DNA from: Bacillota bacterium
Lineage (GTDB): Bacteria; Bacillota; Clostridia; Acetivibrionales; DSM-1351
NCBI GenBank assembly: GCA_023390335.1
Contig: JAEWCZ010000081.1
Location: 1-64,000 of the forward strand
Length of the DNA: 64,000 bases
Reading direction: 5' to 3'
In this document: positions 32,958-42,482 of the stretch, piece by piece
Layout of the letters: every line of letters starts with the position of its first letter
Position numbering within the stretch: the stretch's first letter is position 1
Notes under the pieces: generated by a model
The model's input: the letters and a program-made list of their open reading frames with translations, nothing else
Told to the model about the DNA's origin: nothing
The model's database searches: none
Program-made: the position numbers and the translations under genes

Positions 32958-34943
32958 CTAGACAATTCTTTTAAACATTTTTTCTATTTCGTACTTTGTC
33001 AGACGTATTACAGTAGGACGTCCATGAGGGCAAGTATATCGCCTTCCTGTATTGGAGAGTTCAGTCAACAGCTGATGAACCTCTTTTTCATCAAGTTTTT
33101 TATTTGCCTTAATGGCAGCCTTACATGCAATAGTATGAATTATCTCATCAGCTAAAGGAGTGCTGATTAACTTCACTGACTCCTGTAATTTTTGCACCAG
33201 TTCAATAAAAACATCTCTGGGAGAACAGTCTCCTACAGTATATGGAATTCCCCTAATAATAACCGAATTATTTCCAAAATCCTCAAAATCAAACCCTATA
33301 CGTGTCAACAGATCCTCTTTGGATTTTATGACATCCAGTTCAAAAGGTTGAAGCTGCATGACTACCGGTTCCAGCAACAGCTGAGTTGTGTTTTCCTGTG
33401 AGTCAAACTTTATTCGAAGTTTTTCATATATTATTCTTTCGTGTGCTGCATGCTGATCTACCATTACAAGTTCATCGTTACTCTGTAAAAGAATGTACGT
33501 GGAAAAGGCCTGCCCAATGTATTTCATGTCTGCAAGTTCAGGATATTCTTTATCTGACTTGTTATCTCCAAGTAATGCCGCGTCAACATCCTCAGTGTAA
33601 TCAACCTCTTTGACTACATCAGAATTATTTTTAAGCACCTCAGAATTTTGCTGCTTTACATCTATTACATCAGCCTTTGGATAGCTTACCGTATATTCTT
33701 CCGACTTTGTAAAAGTAAAGGAGGATGTGTCTGTTAGCGGCTTTTCCATGAAAGTATTTACTTTGTGTATGTCAGCTTTTGCCAATGGTTCCAAGGCTTT
33801 TGTAAACAACCGTATTTCATCCGCTTTATTATTGTCATCCTTTTTGTTTAACTCTATTTCCTTTTGAACATATTCTTTTTTAGGTTCGGAATTAACTTCA
33901 AACTTGAACAACTCTCTGTCTTTATTAGGAACCGATACAGGATTAAACAGATTTCCTCCAGTATTAAGAGCGTTTGAAACAGCCATGTATATAGTTCTAG
34001 ACAAATAGCTTTCGTCAGCAAAACGCACCTCGGTTTTTGCAGGGTGTACGTTGGCATCTACCAGCACAGGATTAATATCAATATTTAATACAAAAAAAGG
34101 AAACCTGTTTTTCATAAGTATACTTGAAAAAGCTTGTTCAACTGAATATGATACCAATTTACTTTTTACGTATCTTTTATTTATATAAAGAGACTGATAG
34201 TTTCTGTTTGATCTGGCAGCTTCAGGTTTCCCTACATATCCACTTATCTTTATCTTTTCATCTGCGTACTCTACAGCAACAAGATCTTTTATTATTTCTT
34301 TCCCGTATATACTATAAATTACACTTTTCAAGTCATTATTTCCCGGGGTATGAATTAATGTAGTTTTTCCGTTTGTCAATCTAAAAGAAATATCCGGATT
34401 ACCTAAAGCTATTCTTGATATTGTATCAGTAATATAACCGGCTTCTGTAGAATCCTTCTTCAAAAACTTGTATCGGGCCGGAGTATTAAAAAACAAATCT
34501 TTAATAATAAAGGTTGTCCCGACAGGACATCCTGTCTGCCTTACATCTTGGAAAACTCCTCCTCTTATGTGTACGTACATTCCGTATGTACTTGCAGCTG
34601 TCTTTGTCATAAGTTCAACAGACGAAACCGAGGCTATACTTGCAAGAGCTTCTCCCCTGAAACCCATTGTTATAACGGAATCAAGATCCTCTGCCCTTTT
34701 AATTTTACTGGTAGCATGACGCTCGAAGGCAATTTCTACATCGTCTTCGTCCATACCGCTTCCGTTATCGGTAATCTTTATATAAGATATGCCACCATTC
34801 TTTATGTCCACTGATATACTGGTTGCACCGGCATCAATAGAGTTTTCTACTAATTCCTTTACTACAGAAGCCGGCTTTTCAACAACTTCCCCGGCAGCTA
34901 TTTTGTTTGAAGTATTTTCATCCAGTACAATTATGCGCCCCAT
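32958..34943 (-). CDS. mutL: DNA mismatch repair protein MutL
   Basis: 661 residues. N-terminal GHKL ATPase (1-330) with ENSIDAGAT, DNGSGM, GFRGEALASI and the YINKRYVKS region; a variable acidic linker (about 340-460); and a C-terminal endonuclease and dimerisation domain with DQHAAHERIIYE (the metal-binding DQHA-x2-E-x4-E motif), ACKAAIKANKKL and CPHGRPT. The endonuclease motif means strand nicking is done by MutL itself, as in MutH-less bacteria. It lies 25 bases downstream of mutS and 11 upstream of miaA. Confidence 0.96.
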   Translation of the reverse strand: MGRIIVLDENTSNKIAAGEVVEKPASVVKELVENSIDAGATSISVDIKNGGISYIKITDNGSGMDEDDVEIAFERHATSKIKRAEDLDSVITMGFRGEALASIASVSSVELMTKTAASTYGMYVHIRGGVFQDVRQTGCPVGTTFIIKDLFFNTPARYKFLKKDSTEAGYITDTISRIALGNPDISFRLTNGKTTLIHTPGNNDLKSVIYSIYGKEIIKDLVAVEYADEKIKISGYVGKPEAARSNRNYQSLYINKRYVKSKLVSYSVEQAFSSILMKNRFPFFVLNIDINPVLVDANVHPAKTEVRFADESYLSRTIYMAVSNALNTGGNLFNPVSVPNKDRELFKFEVNSEPKKEYVQKEIELNKKDDNNKADEIRLFTKALEPLAKADIHKVNTFMEKPLTDTSSFTFTKSEEYTVSYPKADVIDVKQQNSEVLKNNSDVVKEVDYTEDVDAALLGDNKSDKEYPELADMKYIGQAFSTYILLQSNDELVMVDQHAAHERIIYEKLRIKFDSQENTTQLLLEPVVMQLQPFELDVIKSKEDLLTRIGFDFEDFGNNSVIIRGIPYTVGDCSPRDVFIELVQKLQESVKLISTPLADEIIHTIACKAAIKANKKLDEKEVHQLLTELSNTGRRYTCPHGRPTVIRLTKYEIEKMFKRIV

Positions 34944-34968
34944 AATTCACCCCACATCATATCTGTAA

Positions 34969-37590
34969 CTATTCCCGGCTGTTCATTTTCCTTTGAAGTT
35001 CGTATAGTATGTTCATTGCATCAATGGGAGTCAGCCTTGATATATCAATTTTTCTTATTTCATCAATTATATCAGCATCAGCAGATGCTTTTGCTGCTTG
35101 TGCAAATAAATCCAATTGCCCGTCAACCTGCTTCTTTATCTTGCGCGCTTTTCCATTCCTGTTTATATCAGCATCATCCAGGTTTGCCAGTATTTCTTTG
35201 GCCCTGTCTATAACCGGTTGAGGCACGCCAGCCAGTCTGGCAACCTGTATGCCGTAGCTTCCGTCAGCCCCGCCTCTGATTATTTTTCTGAGGAATATTA
35301 CATCCTCTCCCTTTTCTTTGACTGTTATACAGTAGTTCTTAATACCGGGTAGCTTTCCTTCAAGCTCAGTTAGTTCATGATAATGAGTTGCAAATAGTGT
35401 TCTGCAACCAAGCTGTTCCTTACTTACAATGTACTCAATTACCGCCCACGCTATACTCAATCCGTCAAAGGTGCTTGTTCCTCGTCCTATTTCGTCCAGC
35501 ACCAGAAGACTTCTTTTTGTTGCATTAATCAATATATTTGCGACCTCTGACATTTCAACCATAAAAGTACTTTGTCCCGATGCCAGATCATCTGAAGCCC
35601 CTACTCTTGTAAAAATCCTGTCTACTAAACCGATTTTTGCTGAGGCGGCAGGGACAAAGCTCCCTATTTGAGCCATCAACACAATAAGCGCAGTTTGCCT
35701 CATGTACGTTGATTTACCTGCCATGTTAGGGCCGGTTATTATAGCAAGCCTGTCCTCTTCCATGTCAAGCACTGTATCATTTGGAACAAATCCGCTTTTG
35801 TCAGTCATTTTTTCTACCACAGGGTGTCTTCCGTCTACTATTTCTATCTTGTCAGAAACAGAAACATCAGGTTTACAGTATCCTTCCCTGTCAGCTACTT
35901 CCGCCAACGAAGCCAATGCATCTATTTCCGCAAGAGCTCTTGCAGTTAACTTTATCCTTGATAGCTGCTCTGCAATCTTGTCCTTTATTTGTACAAAAAG
36001 GCTGTACTCCAGCTGTACTATCTTTTCTTCCGCTCCGAGAATATTGTCCTCAATTTCTTTAAGCTCTGGAGTTATATACCTTTCACAATTTGAAAGTGTC
36101 TGCTTTCTGATGTATTCCTCAGGTACAAGGTAGAAATATGATTTAGTTATTTCTATATAGTAGCCGAATACTCTGTTAAAACCTACCTTGAGGTTTTTTA
36201 TACCTGTTTTCTCACGTTCAGAAGCTTCGAGAGCCGCTATCCAGTCCTTCCCCTGTATTGAAGCCATTCTAAGCTTGTCTACTTCAGAATTGTATCCGTC
36301 TTTGATTATTCCCCCTTCTTTTATTGTTACAGGAGGGTCGTCAATTATTGATATGTCTATAAGATTACAAACATCTTCTAAAGAATCAAGTTGTTGATAG
36401 CAAGTTTTAATATACTCTGTTTCAAATCCATCAAGCAAGTTTTTTATGTATGGTATTTGGCACATGGAATTTTTAAGTGCTATCAAATCTCTGCAGTTAA
36501 CACTTCCTAATATTACTTTTCCCATCAGTCTTTCTATGTCATATACCCTTTTAAGAAGCTCTCTTGCTTCTACTCTTGCCATAAACTTATTTTTTAGCTC
36601 TTCTACAGCATCAACACGAAGAGAAATATCACCGTAATTTATTAATGGCTGTTCAATCCATTTTCTAAGTAACCTTCCCCCCATAGAGGTCATGGTTTTA
36701 TCCAGTACCCACAGTAGAGAACCCTTCTTTGATTTTTCACGCATGGTTTCCGTGAGCTCAAGGTTTCTTCGGGATGAAGCGTCCAGAATCATATATTCTT
36801 CAAGCGCGTAGGAATTAAAATTCTGTATATGACTTAAATTTACCTTTTGAGTACTTTCCAAATATTTCAGAAGAGCTCCGGATGCATTAACCGCAATGTC
36901 GTATTCTTGAATATTCAATGCCCTGTTTTCAAATTGATTTTTAAGGGTCTCCATTGCACTTCCGTACTCAAATGAAGCTTCTTCAAAGGTTGACACGTAT
37001 GTATTAAATCTTTGTTTTATTTCAGAAGTAAGCTCATTGTCACTATTTAACTCGCTATTGACAATTATTTCAGAGGGAAGGTATTTTGCAATCTCATCAA
37101 AAAGTTTTCCTCTTGTATTGCCCCAGGTTATTCTAGTTCCATAGAAATCACCTGTTGTTATATCTACTGCAGCTAAGCCATAAAAATTACCGTTTTTATA
37201 AACAGACATAAGGTAATTGTTTTTTCTTTCGTCAAGCATGGTAATGTCAGTAACAGTACCGGGTGTAACGACTTTAATTACATCCCTTTTTACGATTCCC
37301 TTGGCTAGCGCTGGGTCTTCTACCTGCTCGCATATTGCAACCTTGTAACCCTTTGACACCAAACGAGCTACATAATTATCGGCAGCATGAAAAGGCACGC
37401 CACACATGGGTGCACGCTCCTGAAGCCCGCAATCCCTTCCGGTTAATGTAATCTCCAGTTCTCTGGACGCCAGTTCCGCATCTGAGAAAAACATCTCATA
37501 GAAGTCTCCCAGTCGGAAAAATAAAATACAATCCTTATATTGTTCCTTTATATCCAGGTACTGCTGCATCATTGGCGTAACAGTTCCCAT
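34969..37590 (-). CDS. mutS: DNA mismatch recognition protein MutS
   Basis: 873 residues from the ATG at 37590 (MGTVTPMMQQYLDIK), for which GGAGG lies five bases ahead. The ATG at 37602 overlaps that ribosome binding site and is less likely. Domain I has FFRLGDFYEMF with the mismatch-stacking Phe-x-Glu; connector, lever and clamp domains follow; the ATPase carries GPNMAGKSTYMRQ, STFMVEMSEVANIL, LLVLDEIGRGTSTFDG and TLFATHYHEL. C-terminal residues after about 800 form the helical dimerisation tail. It recruits MutL, encoded next. Confidence 0.96.
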   Translation of the reverse strand: MGTVTPMMQQYLDIKEQYKDCILFFRLGDFYEMFFSDAELASRELEITLTGRDCGLQERAPMCGVPFHAADNYVARLVSKGYKVAICEQVEDPALAKGIVKRDVIKVVTPGTVTDITMLDERKNNYLMSVYKNGNFYGLAAVDITTGDFYGTRITWGNTRGKLFDEIAKYLPSEIIVNSELNSDNELTSEIKQRFNTYVSTFEEASFEYGSAMETLKNQFENRALNIQEYDIAVNASGALLKYLESTQKVNLSHIQNFNSYALEEYMILDASSRRNLELTETMREKSKKGSLLWVLDKTMTSMGGRLLRKWIEQPLINYGDISLRVDAVEELKNKFMARVEARELLKRVYDIERLMGKVILGSVNCRDLIALKNSMCQIPYIKNLLDGFETEYIKTCYQQLDSLEDVCNLIDISIIDDPPVTIKEGGIIKDGYNSEVDKLRMASIQGKDWIAALEASEREKTGIKNLKVGFNRVFGYYIEITKSYFYLVPEEYIRKQTLSNCERYITPELKEIEDNILGAEEKIVQLEYSLFVQIKDKIAEQLSRIKLTARALAEIDALASLAEVADREGYCKPDVSVSDKIEIVDGRHPVVEKMTDKSGFVPNDTVLDMEEDRLAIITGPNMAGKSTYMRQTALIVLMAQIGSFVPAASAKIGLVDRIFTRVGASDDLASGQSTFMVEMSEVANILINATKRSLLVLDEIGRGTSTFDGLSIAWAVIEYIVSKEQLGCRTLFATHYHELTELEGKLPGIKNYCITVKEKGEDVIFLRKIIRGGADGSYGIQVARLAGVPQPVIDRAKEILANLDDADINRNGKARKIKKQVDGQLDLFAQAAKASADADIIDEIRKIDISRLTPIDAMNILYELQRKMNSRE

Positions 37591-37678
37591 TTTATCCTCC
37601 ATGTATTAATGTACCTGATGTAAACAACCATCAGGCACATTGTAAAATTTATCATTAATTATTCTTATCTAATAAGTA

Positions 37679-38065
37679 TTAGCCTTTGCATCCGCCTCCG
37701 CAGCTCTTGCATTTTTCATCGGAGCATTCTGATTCTCCGGTTAATGAGTAAACTAAAATATCATTTACCTTCTTCATCAGCGCTTCAAGATCCGCTTTGG
37801 CTGTCAGGTAATCCATTGTTACTGAGTATGCATTGATTTCAAGTTGTTTTGCTAGCAACTTTTCCTTTGTATCTTCTATTTCCTTTGTTTCGGCTCCACC
37901 TCTTGTGAGCTTAACCATTTCTATCTGGAGCTGTTTGTACTCTCTCATGAGTGTTGCAGATTTGTCATCAGATTTCATTGCAGCTTCTGTGGTGTTATAT
38001 CTCTGCATCTCCTCGGAGCTTGCCAACATTTTTCCCAATTCTCTCGCTTTTTCTATAATATCCAT
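37679..38065 (-). CDS. ylbF: YlbF/YmcA family protein (RicF-like) with C-terminal cysteine cluster
   Basis: 128 residues, almost entirely helical, with the YlbF/YmcA (DUF964) pattern LMREYKQLQIEMVKL and INAYSVTMDYLTAKADLEALM. The C-terminal tail ECSDEKCKSCGGGCKG has four cysteines, like RicF in the Bacillus RicA-RicF-RicT complex that binds 4Fe-4S clusters and steers RNase Y processing. Location between miaB and mutS mirrors ymcA in Bacillus, but the cysteine tail is the YlbF/RicF trait, so the RicF assignment is preferred (inference). The ribosome binding site is GGTGAGG. Confidence 0.85.
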   Translation of the reverse strand: MDIIEKARELGKMLASSEEMQRYNTTEAAMKSDDKSATLMREYKQLQIEMVKLTRGGAETKEIEDTKEKLLAKQLEINAYSVTMDYLTAKADLEALMKKVNDILVYSLTGESECSDEKCKSCGGGCKG

Positions 38066-38116
38066 TTTAATTACCTCACCATTTTATTTGTATATTTATT
38101 TTAGTATATTTAAAGT

Positions 38117-39556
38117 TTAGCCTTCTACAATTTTACCAAGAAGAGACCAAGTTTGTATTTCTTCTATTTTTACTTTTACAAGTTTTCCTACCATATCAGG
38201 GCTTCCTTTGAAATTAACTATCTTATTTTCCCTGGTTCTTCCGGTGTAGGTAGTTTTACTACTTTTGCTTAATCCCTCTACCAAAACTTCCATTTCCTTG
38301 CCAAGAAGTTCATCATTTATTTCTTTACTGATTGTATTTTGAAGTTCTAAAAGCTTGTCGAACCTTTGCTTTTTAACACTTTCAGGTACTTGCTCCGGAT
38401 TTTTTGCAGCAGGAGTACCTGTTCTCTTTGAATAAAGGAAGGTGTAAGCCATGTCAAACCTTGCTTTTGCAACAACATCCAGCGTTTCATTGAAGTCTTC
38501 TTCAGTTTCACCCGGGAAACCAACAATTATATCGGTAGATAATGCAATACCCGCAATGTTGCTTTTAACCTTTTCAATAAGTTCAAGATACTGCTCCTTT
38601 GAATACTTCCTGTTCATTTCATCCAGTACTTTAGAACTTCCGGCCTGTACCGGCAAATGCAAATGTTCACACACTTTCTCACAGTCTCTTATTGCATATA
38701 TTAATTCATCAGACAAATCTTTTGGATGAGATGTCATAAACCTGATACGCTCAATTCCATGTATCTTATCGAGTTCTCTTAGTAATCCTGCAAAGGTTAA
38801 GTCTCCCTCCAGATCCTTACCGTATGAATTTACATTTTGGCCTAACAGGGTTATTTCTTTACAGCCGTCATTAGCCAGTTTTTCAACCTCGTTTTTAATT
38901 TCTTCCAAGCTTCTGCTGCGTTCTCTGCCCCTGACATACGGAACAATGCAGTAGGAACAGAAATTGTTGCAACCGTACATTACTGTAACCCACGCTTTGA
39001 TATTATCTTTTCTTGCTATGGGCATGTTTTCTGCTATTGACCCAGTGGAATCCCACACATCTATAACCGTACTTTTTGTAGTAATCGCCGTACTAAGCAA
39101 TTCAGGGAATTTATACAGGTTATGCGTTCCAAATATTATGTCAACATGTTTATAAGTCTTTTTAATATGCTCAACAACTTCCTTCTGCTGCATCATGCAA
39201 CCGCATATAGCAATTATAAGGTTGGGATTTGTCTCCTTTAGCTTCTTTAAAGCGCCAAGGTGTCCATATACCTTTTGTTCGGCATTTTCACGAACACAGC
39301 AGGTGTTGAATATTATAAGGTCGCTGTCCTTTCTTTCTGAGCATTCAGAATAACCCATTTCGGAAAGCATCCCCGAGAGTCGTTCAGAATCATTTTCATT
39401 CATCTGGCAGCCAAAGGTTTCTATATTGTATCTTACAGGCTTTCCTAAACCGGATATAATACCCTGATTATATTGTTTCATTGTTTCTATATATTTGTAC
39501 TGTTGATTGATTTCTTCAGCAGATACTTTTGTAGTGATTCTCTTGCCCTCGCTCAA
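38117..39556 (-). CDS. miaB: tRNA-2-methylthio-N6-dimethylallyladenosine synthase MiaB
   Basis: 479 residues. N-terminal UPF0004 domain with three cluster cysteines (ETFGCQMNENDSE, FNTCCVRENAEQK, CGCMMQQ), a radical-SAM core with CNNFCSYC and IVPYVRGRERSR, LLGQNVNSYG and IIVGFPGETEEDF, then a C-terminal TRAM domain (about 410-479). It methylthiolates i6A37 made by MiaA. The start codon is TTG, placed by GGAGG nine bases ahead. It heads the miaB-ylbF-mutS-mutL-miaA-hfq run on the minus strand. Confidence 0.95.
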   Translation of the reverse strand: MSEGKRITTKVSAEEINQQYKYIETMKQYNQGIISGLGKPVRYNIETFGCQMNENDSERLSGMLSEMGYSECSERKDSDLIIFNTCCVRENAEQKVYGHLGALKKLKETNPNLIIAICGCMMQQKEVVEHIKKTYKHVDIIFGTHNLYKFPELLSTAITTKSTVIDVWDSTGSIAENMPIARKDNIKAWVTVMYGCNNFCSYCIVPYVRGRERSRSLEEIKNEVEKLANDGCKEITLLGQNVNSYGKDLEGDLTFAGLLRELDKIHGIERIRFMTSHPKDLSDELIYAIRDCEKVCEHLHLPVQAGSSKVLDEMNRKYSKEQYLELIEKVKSNIAGIALSTDIIVGFPGETEEDFNETLDVVAKARFDMAYTFLYSKRTGTPAAKNPEQVPESVKKQRFDKLLELQNTISKEINDELLGKEMEVLVEGLSKSSKTTYTGRTRENKIVNFKGSPDMVGKLVKVKIEEIQTWSLLGKIVEG

Positions 39557-39624
39557 GTTTAAATTCCTCCATTGATATAACCCATGTATATTTTTTATAC
39601 AAAAGCTATTATAACATAAATTTA

Positions 39625-40179
39625 TTAAATAAATATATAATTGTATTTTTCCTCTGTAATATCACTTCCGCCCAGATTTACAGTTGCATATGTATTGGTA
39701 CTATTGAAGCCAAATTTCCTGTAAAATCTTTTTGCGTGTTCATTATTCTTAATAACCCATAGATAACAGTCCCTAAAACCCAATTGCTTCAGTCTTTCAA
39801 CGGCGTACTTCGTAAGCTCGTAGCCTTGTTTTGAATGCCAGTATTCAGGTAAAACATACAGCGATATTATCTCACCAGAGTTACAGCCATAACAACTGCT
39901 GATTTCAGAAGTAACTGAGTTTGGCATTGTACAAGTCTGACCATTTCGCCCTTTTCCAAAGGTTATGCAGCCGGTAATTTTGTTATCCAGTTCAAATACG
40001 GCAGCTTCGTGTATATTTTCAAGTAGTTCTCTCTTAAAAATTGGTATCCAACCATCATCAGTTATGTTTTCCAGATATTCCTTTGTGATAAATTCCTTAT
40101 ATGCTATTTTCCAGGTTATTGAATGTATATAGCTCATCGCCGCTACATCATTCACCGTTGCTGGTCTGATTATTCTCAT
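39625..40179 (-). CDS. GNAT family N-acetyltransferase
   Basis: 184 residues with the GNAT fold: MRIIRPATVNDVAAMSYIHS at the N-terminus, a core strand and acetyl-CoA loop around EIISLYVLPEYWHSKQGYEL, and the C-terminal CYLWVIKNNEHAKRFYRKFGF motif B. Three cysteines cluster in SEISSCYGCNSG. The substrate cannot be inferred; the closest context is merely the end of the miaB cluster. It is 68 bases upstream of miaB on the same strand and divergent from the hotdog protein gene. Confidence 0.85.
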   Translation of the reverse strand: MRIIRPATVNDVAAMSYIHSITWKIAYKEFITKEYLENITDDGWIPIFKRELLENIHEAAVFELDNKITGCITFGKGRNGQTCTMPNSVTSEISSCYGCNSGEIISLYVLPEYWHSKQGYELTKYAVERLKQLGFRDCYLWVIKNNEHAKRFYRKFGFNSTNTYATVNLGGSDITEEKYNYIFI

Positions 40180-40332
40180 ATGTTCTCCATAGAAAAAATA
40201 AATTCCACCCTATTGTATCAAAGTAGTTTGGTTGTATCAACTAACCTTTATTTAAAAAGCAATATTTAAATTTTGTAATTATTACTGTATAATTAATTGT
40301 AATAAATTTCCTAATGCAAGGAGTATAGTTAT

Positions 40333-40761
40333 ATGGAAAAAGATATAATCAAATTTTTTGAAAAAGACAGATTTGCTCATTTTGTTGGAATTGAACTAAC
40401 TAAAGTAGGAATGGGCTATGCCGAAACAAGTTTGGATTTGTCAGAAAGACATTTAAACGGATTGGATGTTGTGCAGGGTGGAGCAATATTTACTCTTGCG
40501 GATTTTGCCTTTGCTGCGGCTACAAATTCTGAGGGTTCAGCTACTGTTGGAATTAATTGTTATATTACTTATTTTAAAGCACCCAAAGGTAATAGAATAA
40601 CTGCTGTAGCCAAAGAAACATCCGCAGGAAATAAAATCTGCGGATGCGATGTTGATGTCTTAGACGAGGACGGCACCCTAATAGCAAAATTCAGCGGTAC
40701 AGGTTACAGAAAAGGCTTAAAAATAGATTTTTCTACAGGCATACTTACAAAAATAAAATAA
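40333..40761 (+). CDS. PaaI-type hotdog-fold thioesterase
   Basis: 142 residues with the hotdog thioesterase signature of the PaaI/YbgC group: HFVGIELTKVGMGYAETSL, then HLNGLDVVQGGAIFTLADFA (the Asn/Gly and Ala-Asp active-site helix) and the strand pair INCYITYFKAPKGN and GCDVDVLDEDGTLIAKFSGTG. It likely hydrolyses an acyl- or aryl-CoA, but the acid is unknown. The start has CAAGGAG nine bases ahead. It is the only plus-strand gene in this stretch and ends directly against the convergent ylzJ stop. Confidence 0.88.
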   Translation: MEKDIIKFFEKDRFAHFVGIELTKVGMGYAETSLDLSERHLNGLDVVQGGAIFTLADFAFAAATNSEGSATVGINCYITYFKAPKGNRITAVAKETSAGNKICGCDVDVLDEDGTLIAKFSGTGYRKGLKIDFSTGILTKIK

Positions 40762-40983
40762 TTATTTAGGTATTATTGTACCGGGTTGAATTTTGGGGTT
40801 TAAATAGTCATAGGGGTTTGTGCTTATTATTCTCTGAACCTGATAATCAGAATTGCCATAACGGGATACTTCCACTTGTACCCCGTCAATACTTATTTCA
40901 CTATAGTTTAGGCTATTTTCCGCATTATCTGACGGGCTGCTTCCCATTACCACGTTGTGGTCATAAATAGTATAAAGAATCAT
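40762..40983 (-). CDS. ylzJ: YlzJ-like protein
   Basis: 73 residues: MILYTIYDHNVVM at the N-terminus and a C-terminal STNPYDYLNPKIQPGTIIP, the pattern of the small YlzJ family of spore-forming Firmicutes. Function is unknown. The start overlaps the tepA stop (ATGA), as in Bacillus, where ylzJ follows tepA. Confidence 0.83.
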   Translation of the reverse strand: MILYTIYDHNVVMGSSPSDNAENSLNYSEISIDGVQVEVSRYGNSDYQVQRIISTNPYDYLNPKIQPGTIIPK

Positions 40984-41735
40984 TGAAGCTTCCCTCCCGG
41001 CTGTTGCGCAGAATTTTCTTTCCTTTTAATTTCAATAAGCTCATTAAGCTTCTTTATTGCATCAGATAAACCTCCTACCTGATTAATTAAGCCCGTTTGT
41101 GTTGCCTCTTCCCCGAACAGTACAGTACCGACATCGTTTGCCAACTCACCTGTTTTAAGCATAAGTTCTCGGAATTTCTCCCTTTTTATACCTGAATGGG
41201 AACAAACGAAATTAACTACCCGTTCCTGCATTTTATCAAAGTATTCATAGGTTTGCGGTACACCTATTACCAGTCCGTTCATCCTAATAGGATGTATTGT
41301 CATCGTTGCAGAACTGGCAATAAAAGAGTAGTTCGCAGATACAGCCATAGGTACGCCAATACTATGTCCCCCTCCCAGAACCAGTGAAACTGTTGGTTTT
41401 GATAAACTTGACACCATCTCCGAAATAGCAAGTCCCGCTTCCACATCCCCTCCCACAGTGTTAAGAACCAAGAGAAGACCTTCTATCTGTTTACTTTCTT
41501 CAATGGCAACCAACTGGGGAATAATATGCTCGTATTTGGTAGTTTTATTATGTGGTGGCAATAATATATGTCCTTCTATCTGACCTATAATTGTAAGACA
41601 GTGAATATTACTCTCCTCTTTAGGAATTTCAGGTGTTCCCAGCTCTTTTATCTGTTGGAGTTCCGCTGCCTGTTTACTCTGTTCTGCCGGTTGTGTTTCT
41701 TGTCCATCATTATTTTGATAGTTTTTATTATTCAC
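40980..41735 (-). CDS. tepA: TepA, ClpP-like protease
   Basis: 251 residues. The ClpP-type fold is clear: LVLNTVGGDVEAGLAISEMV, LVLGGGHSIGVPMAVSA (the nucleophile-serine region) and SFIASSATMTIHPIRMNG (the histidine region). A low-complexity Gln/Glu-rich head (about 1-40) precedes it. TepA is implicated in protein translocation and degradation of small acid-soluble spore proteins in spore formers. The start codon is GTG. It is coupled to ylzJ by a 4-base overlap and lies downstream of spoVFB with a 157-base gap holding a hairpin-like ATTGCCAA/TTGGCAAT repeat (41820-41866). Confidence 0.88.
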   Translation of the reverse strand: MNNKNYQNNDGQETQPAEQSKQAAELQQIKELGTPEIPKEESNIHCLTIIGQIEGHILLPPHNKTTKYEHIIPQLVAIEESKQIEGLLLVLNTVGGDVEAGLAISEMVSSLSKPTVSLVLGGGHSIGVPMAVSANYSFIASSATMTIHPIRMNGLVIGVPQTYEYFDKMQERVVNFVCSHSGIKREKFRELMLKTGELANDVGTVLFGEEATQTGLINQVGGLSDAIKKLNELIEIKRKENSAQQPGGKLQ

Positions 41736-41892
41736 GGTTGATACCTCAGTTTTTTTTATATTTTGTCTTTCTTATTATTTATTTATTTTTAGAAAAAATA
41801 CGTAATTCGGAAGATAAGAATTGCCAACTTTAATCAGTTTTTAATAAGCTGACGAAAATTGGCAATAACATTTAATTACAGAGAATCCTATT

Positions 41893-42480
41893 TTAGGTCT
41901 TATGTATTAATATTGGCTGAATCTGATTATTTTTCAAGGCTTCTACAACTGTAGGAACAATTTTGTCAAAATCAGCAACCAATGATGTACATTTCTTTAT
42001 GGGATCATCCTGACCAAACGGAACCATGTATACGTTTTTAGTATTTAGCAATATACCAATATTTTTAGCATTTGCACTTAACCCATCGTTAGTTGAAACC
42101 GCAATTACAACAGGCCTTGCATTTCTTAAATGTGCCTTGCAGGCCATTGTTACAGAACTATCAGTTACAGCGTTGGCTATTTTGGCAATAGAATTTCCAG
42201 TACACGGGGCTATTACCATTATATCTAATAGTGCTTTAGGTCCGAATGGCTCAGCTTCTACAATCGTGCTTATCGGAGTTTTTCCTGTGATTTGTTTTAA
42301 TTTGGTTTTTAAATCTGCAGCAGTTCCAAAACGAGTATCAAAATCATTAACAGCTTGCGAAATTATTGGAATAACTTCGGCACCCTCATTTATCAAATTT
42401 TCTATTTGCGGGACTGTTTTATTAAAGGTACAAAAGGAACCTGTTAATGCAAATCCGACTTTAATTCCTTCCAGTAACAT
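41893..42480 (-). CDS. spoVFB: Dipicolinate synthase subunit B
   Basis: 195-residue flavoprotein of the DpaB type: GIKVGFALTGSFCTFNK at the N-terminus, the VMVIAPCTGNSIAKIANAVTDS-like FMN-binding region and GQDDPIKKCTSLVADFD near the C-terminus. With subunit A it makes dipicolinic acid in the mother cell for spore-core loading. It starts 2 bases after the spoVFA stop. Many clostridia lack these genes and use another route, so their presence is informative. Confidence 0.93.
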   Translation of the reverse strand: MLLEGIKVGFALTGSFCTFNKTVPQIENLINEGAEVIPIISQAVNDFDTRFGTAADLKTKLKQITGKTPISTIVEAEPFGPKALLDIMVIAPCTGNSIAKIANAVTDSSVTMACKAHLRNARPVVIAVSTNDGLSANAKNIGILLNTKNVYMVPFGQDDPIKKCTSLVADFDKIVPTVVEALKNNQIQPILIHKT

Positions 42481-42482
42481 GT

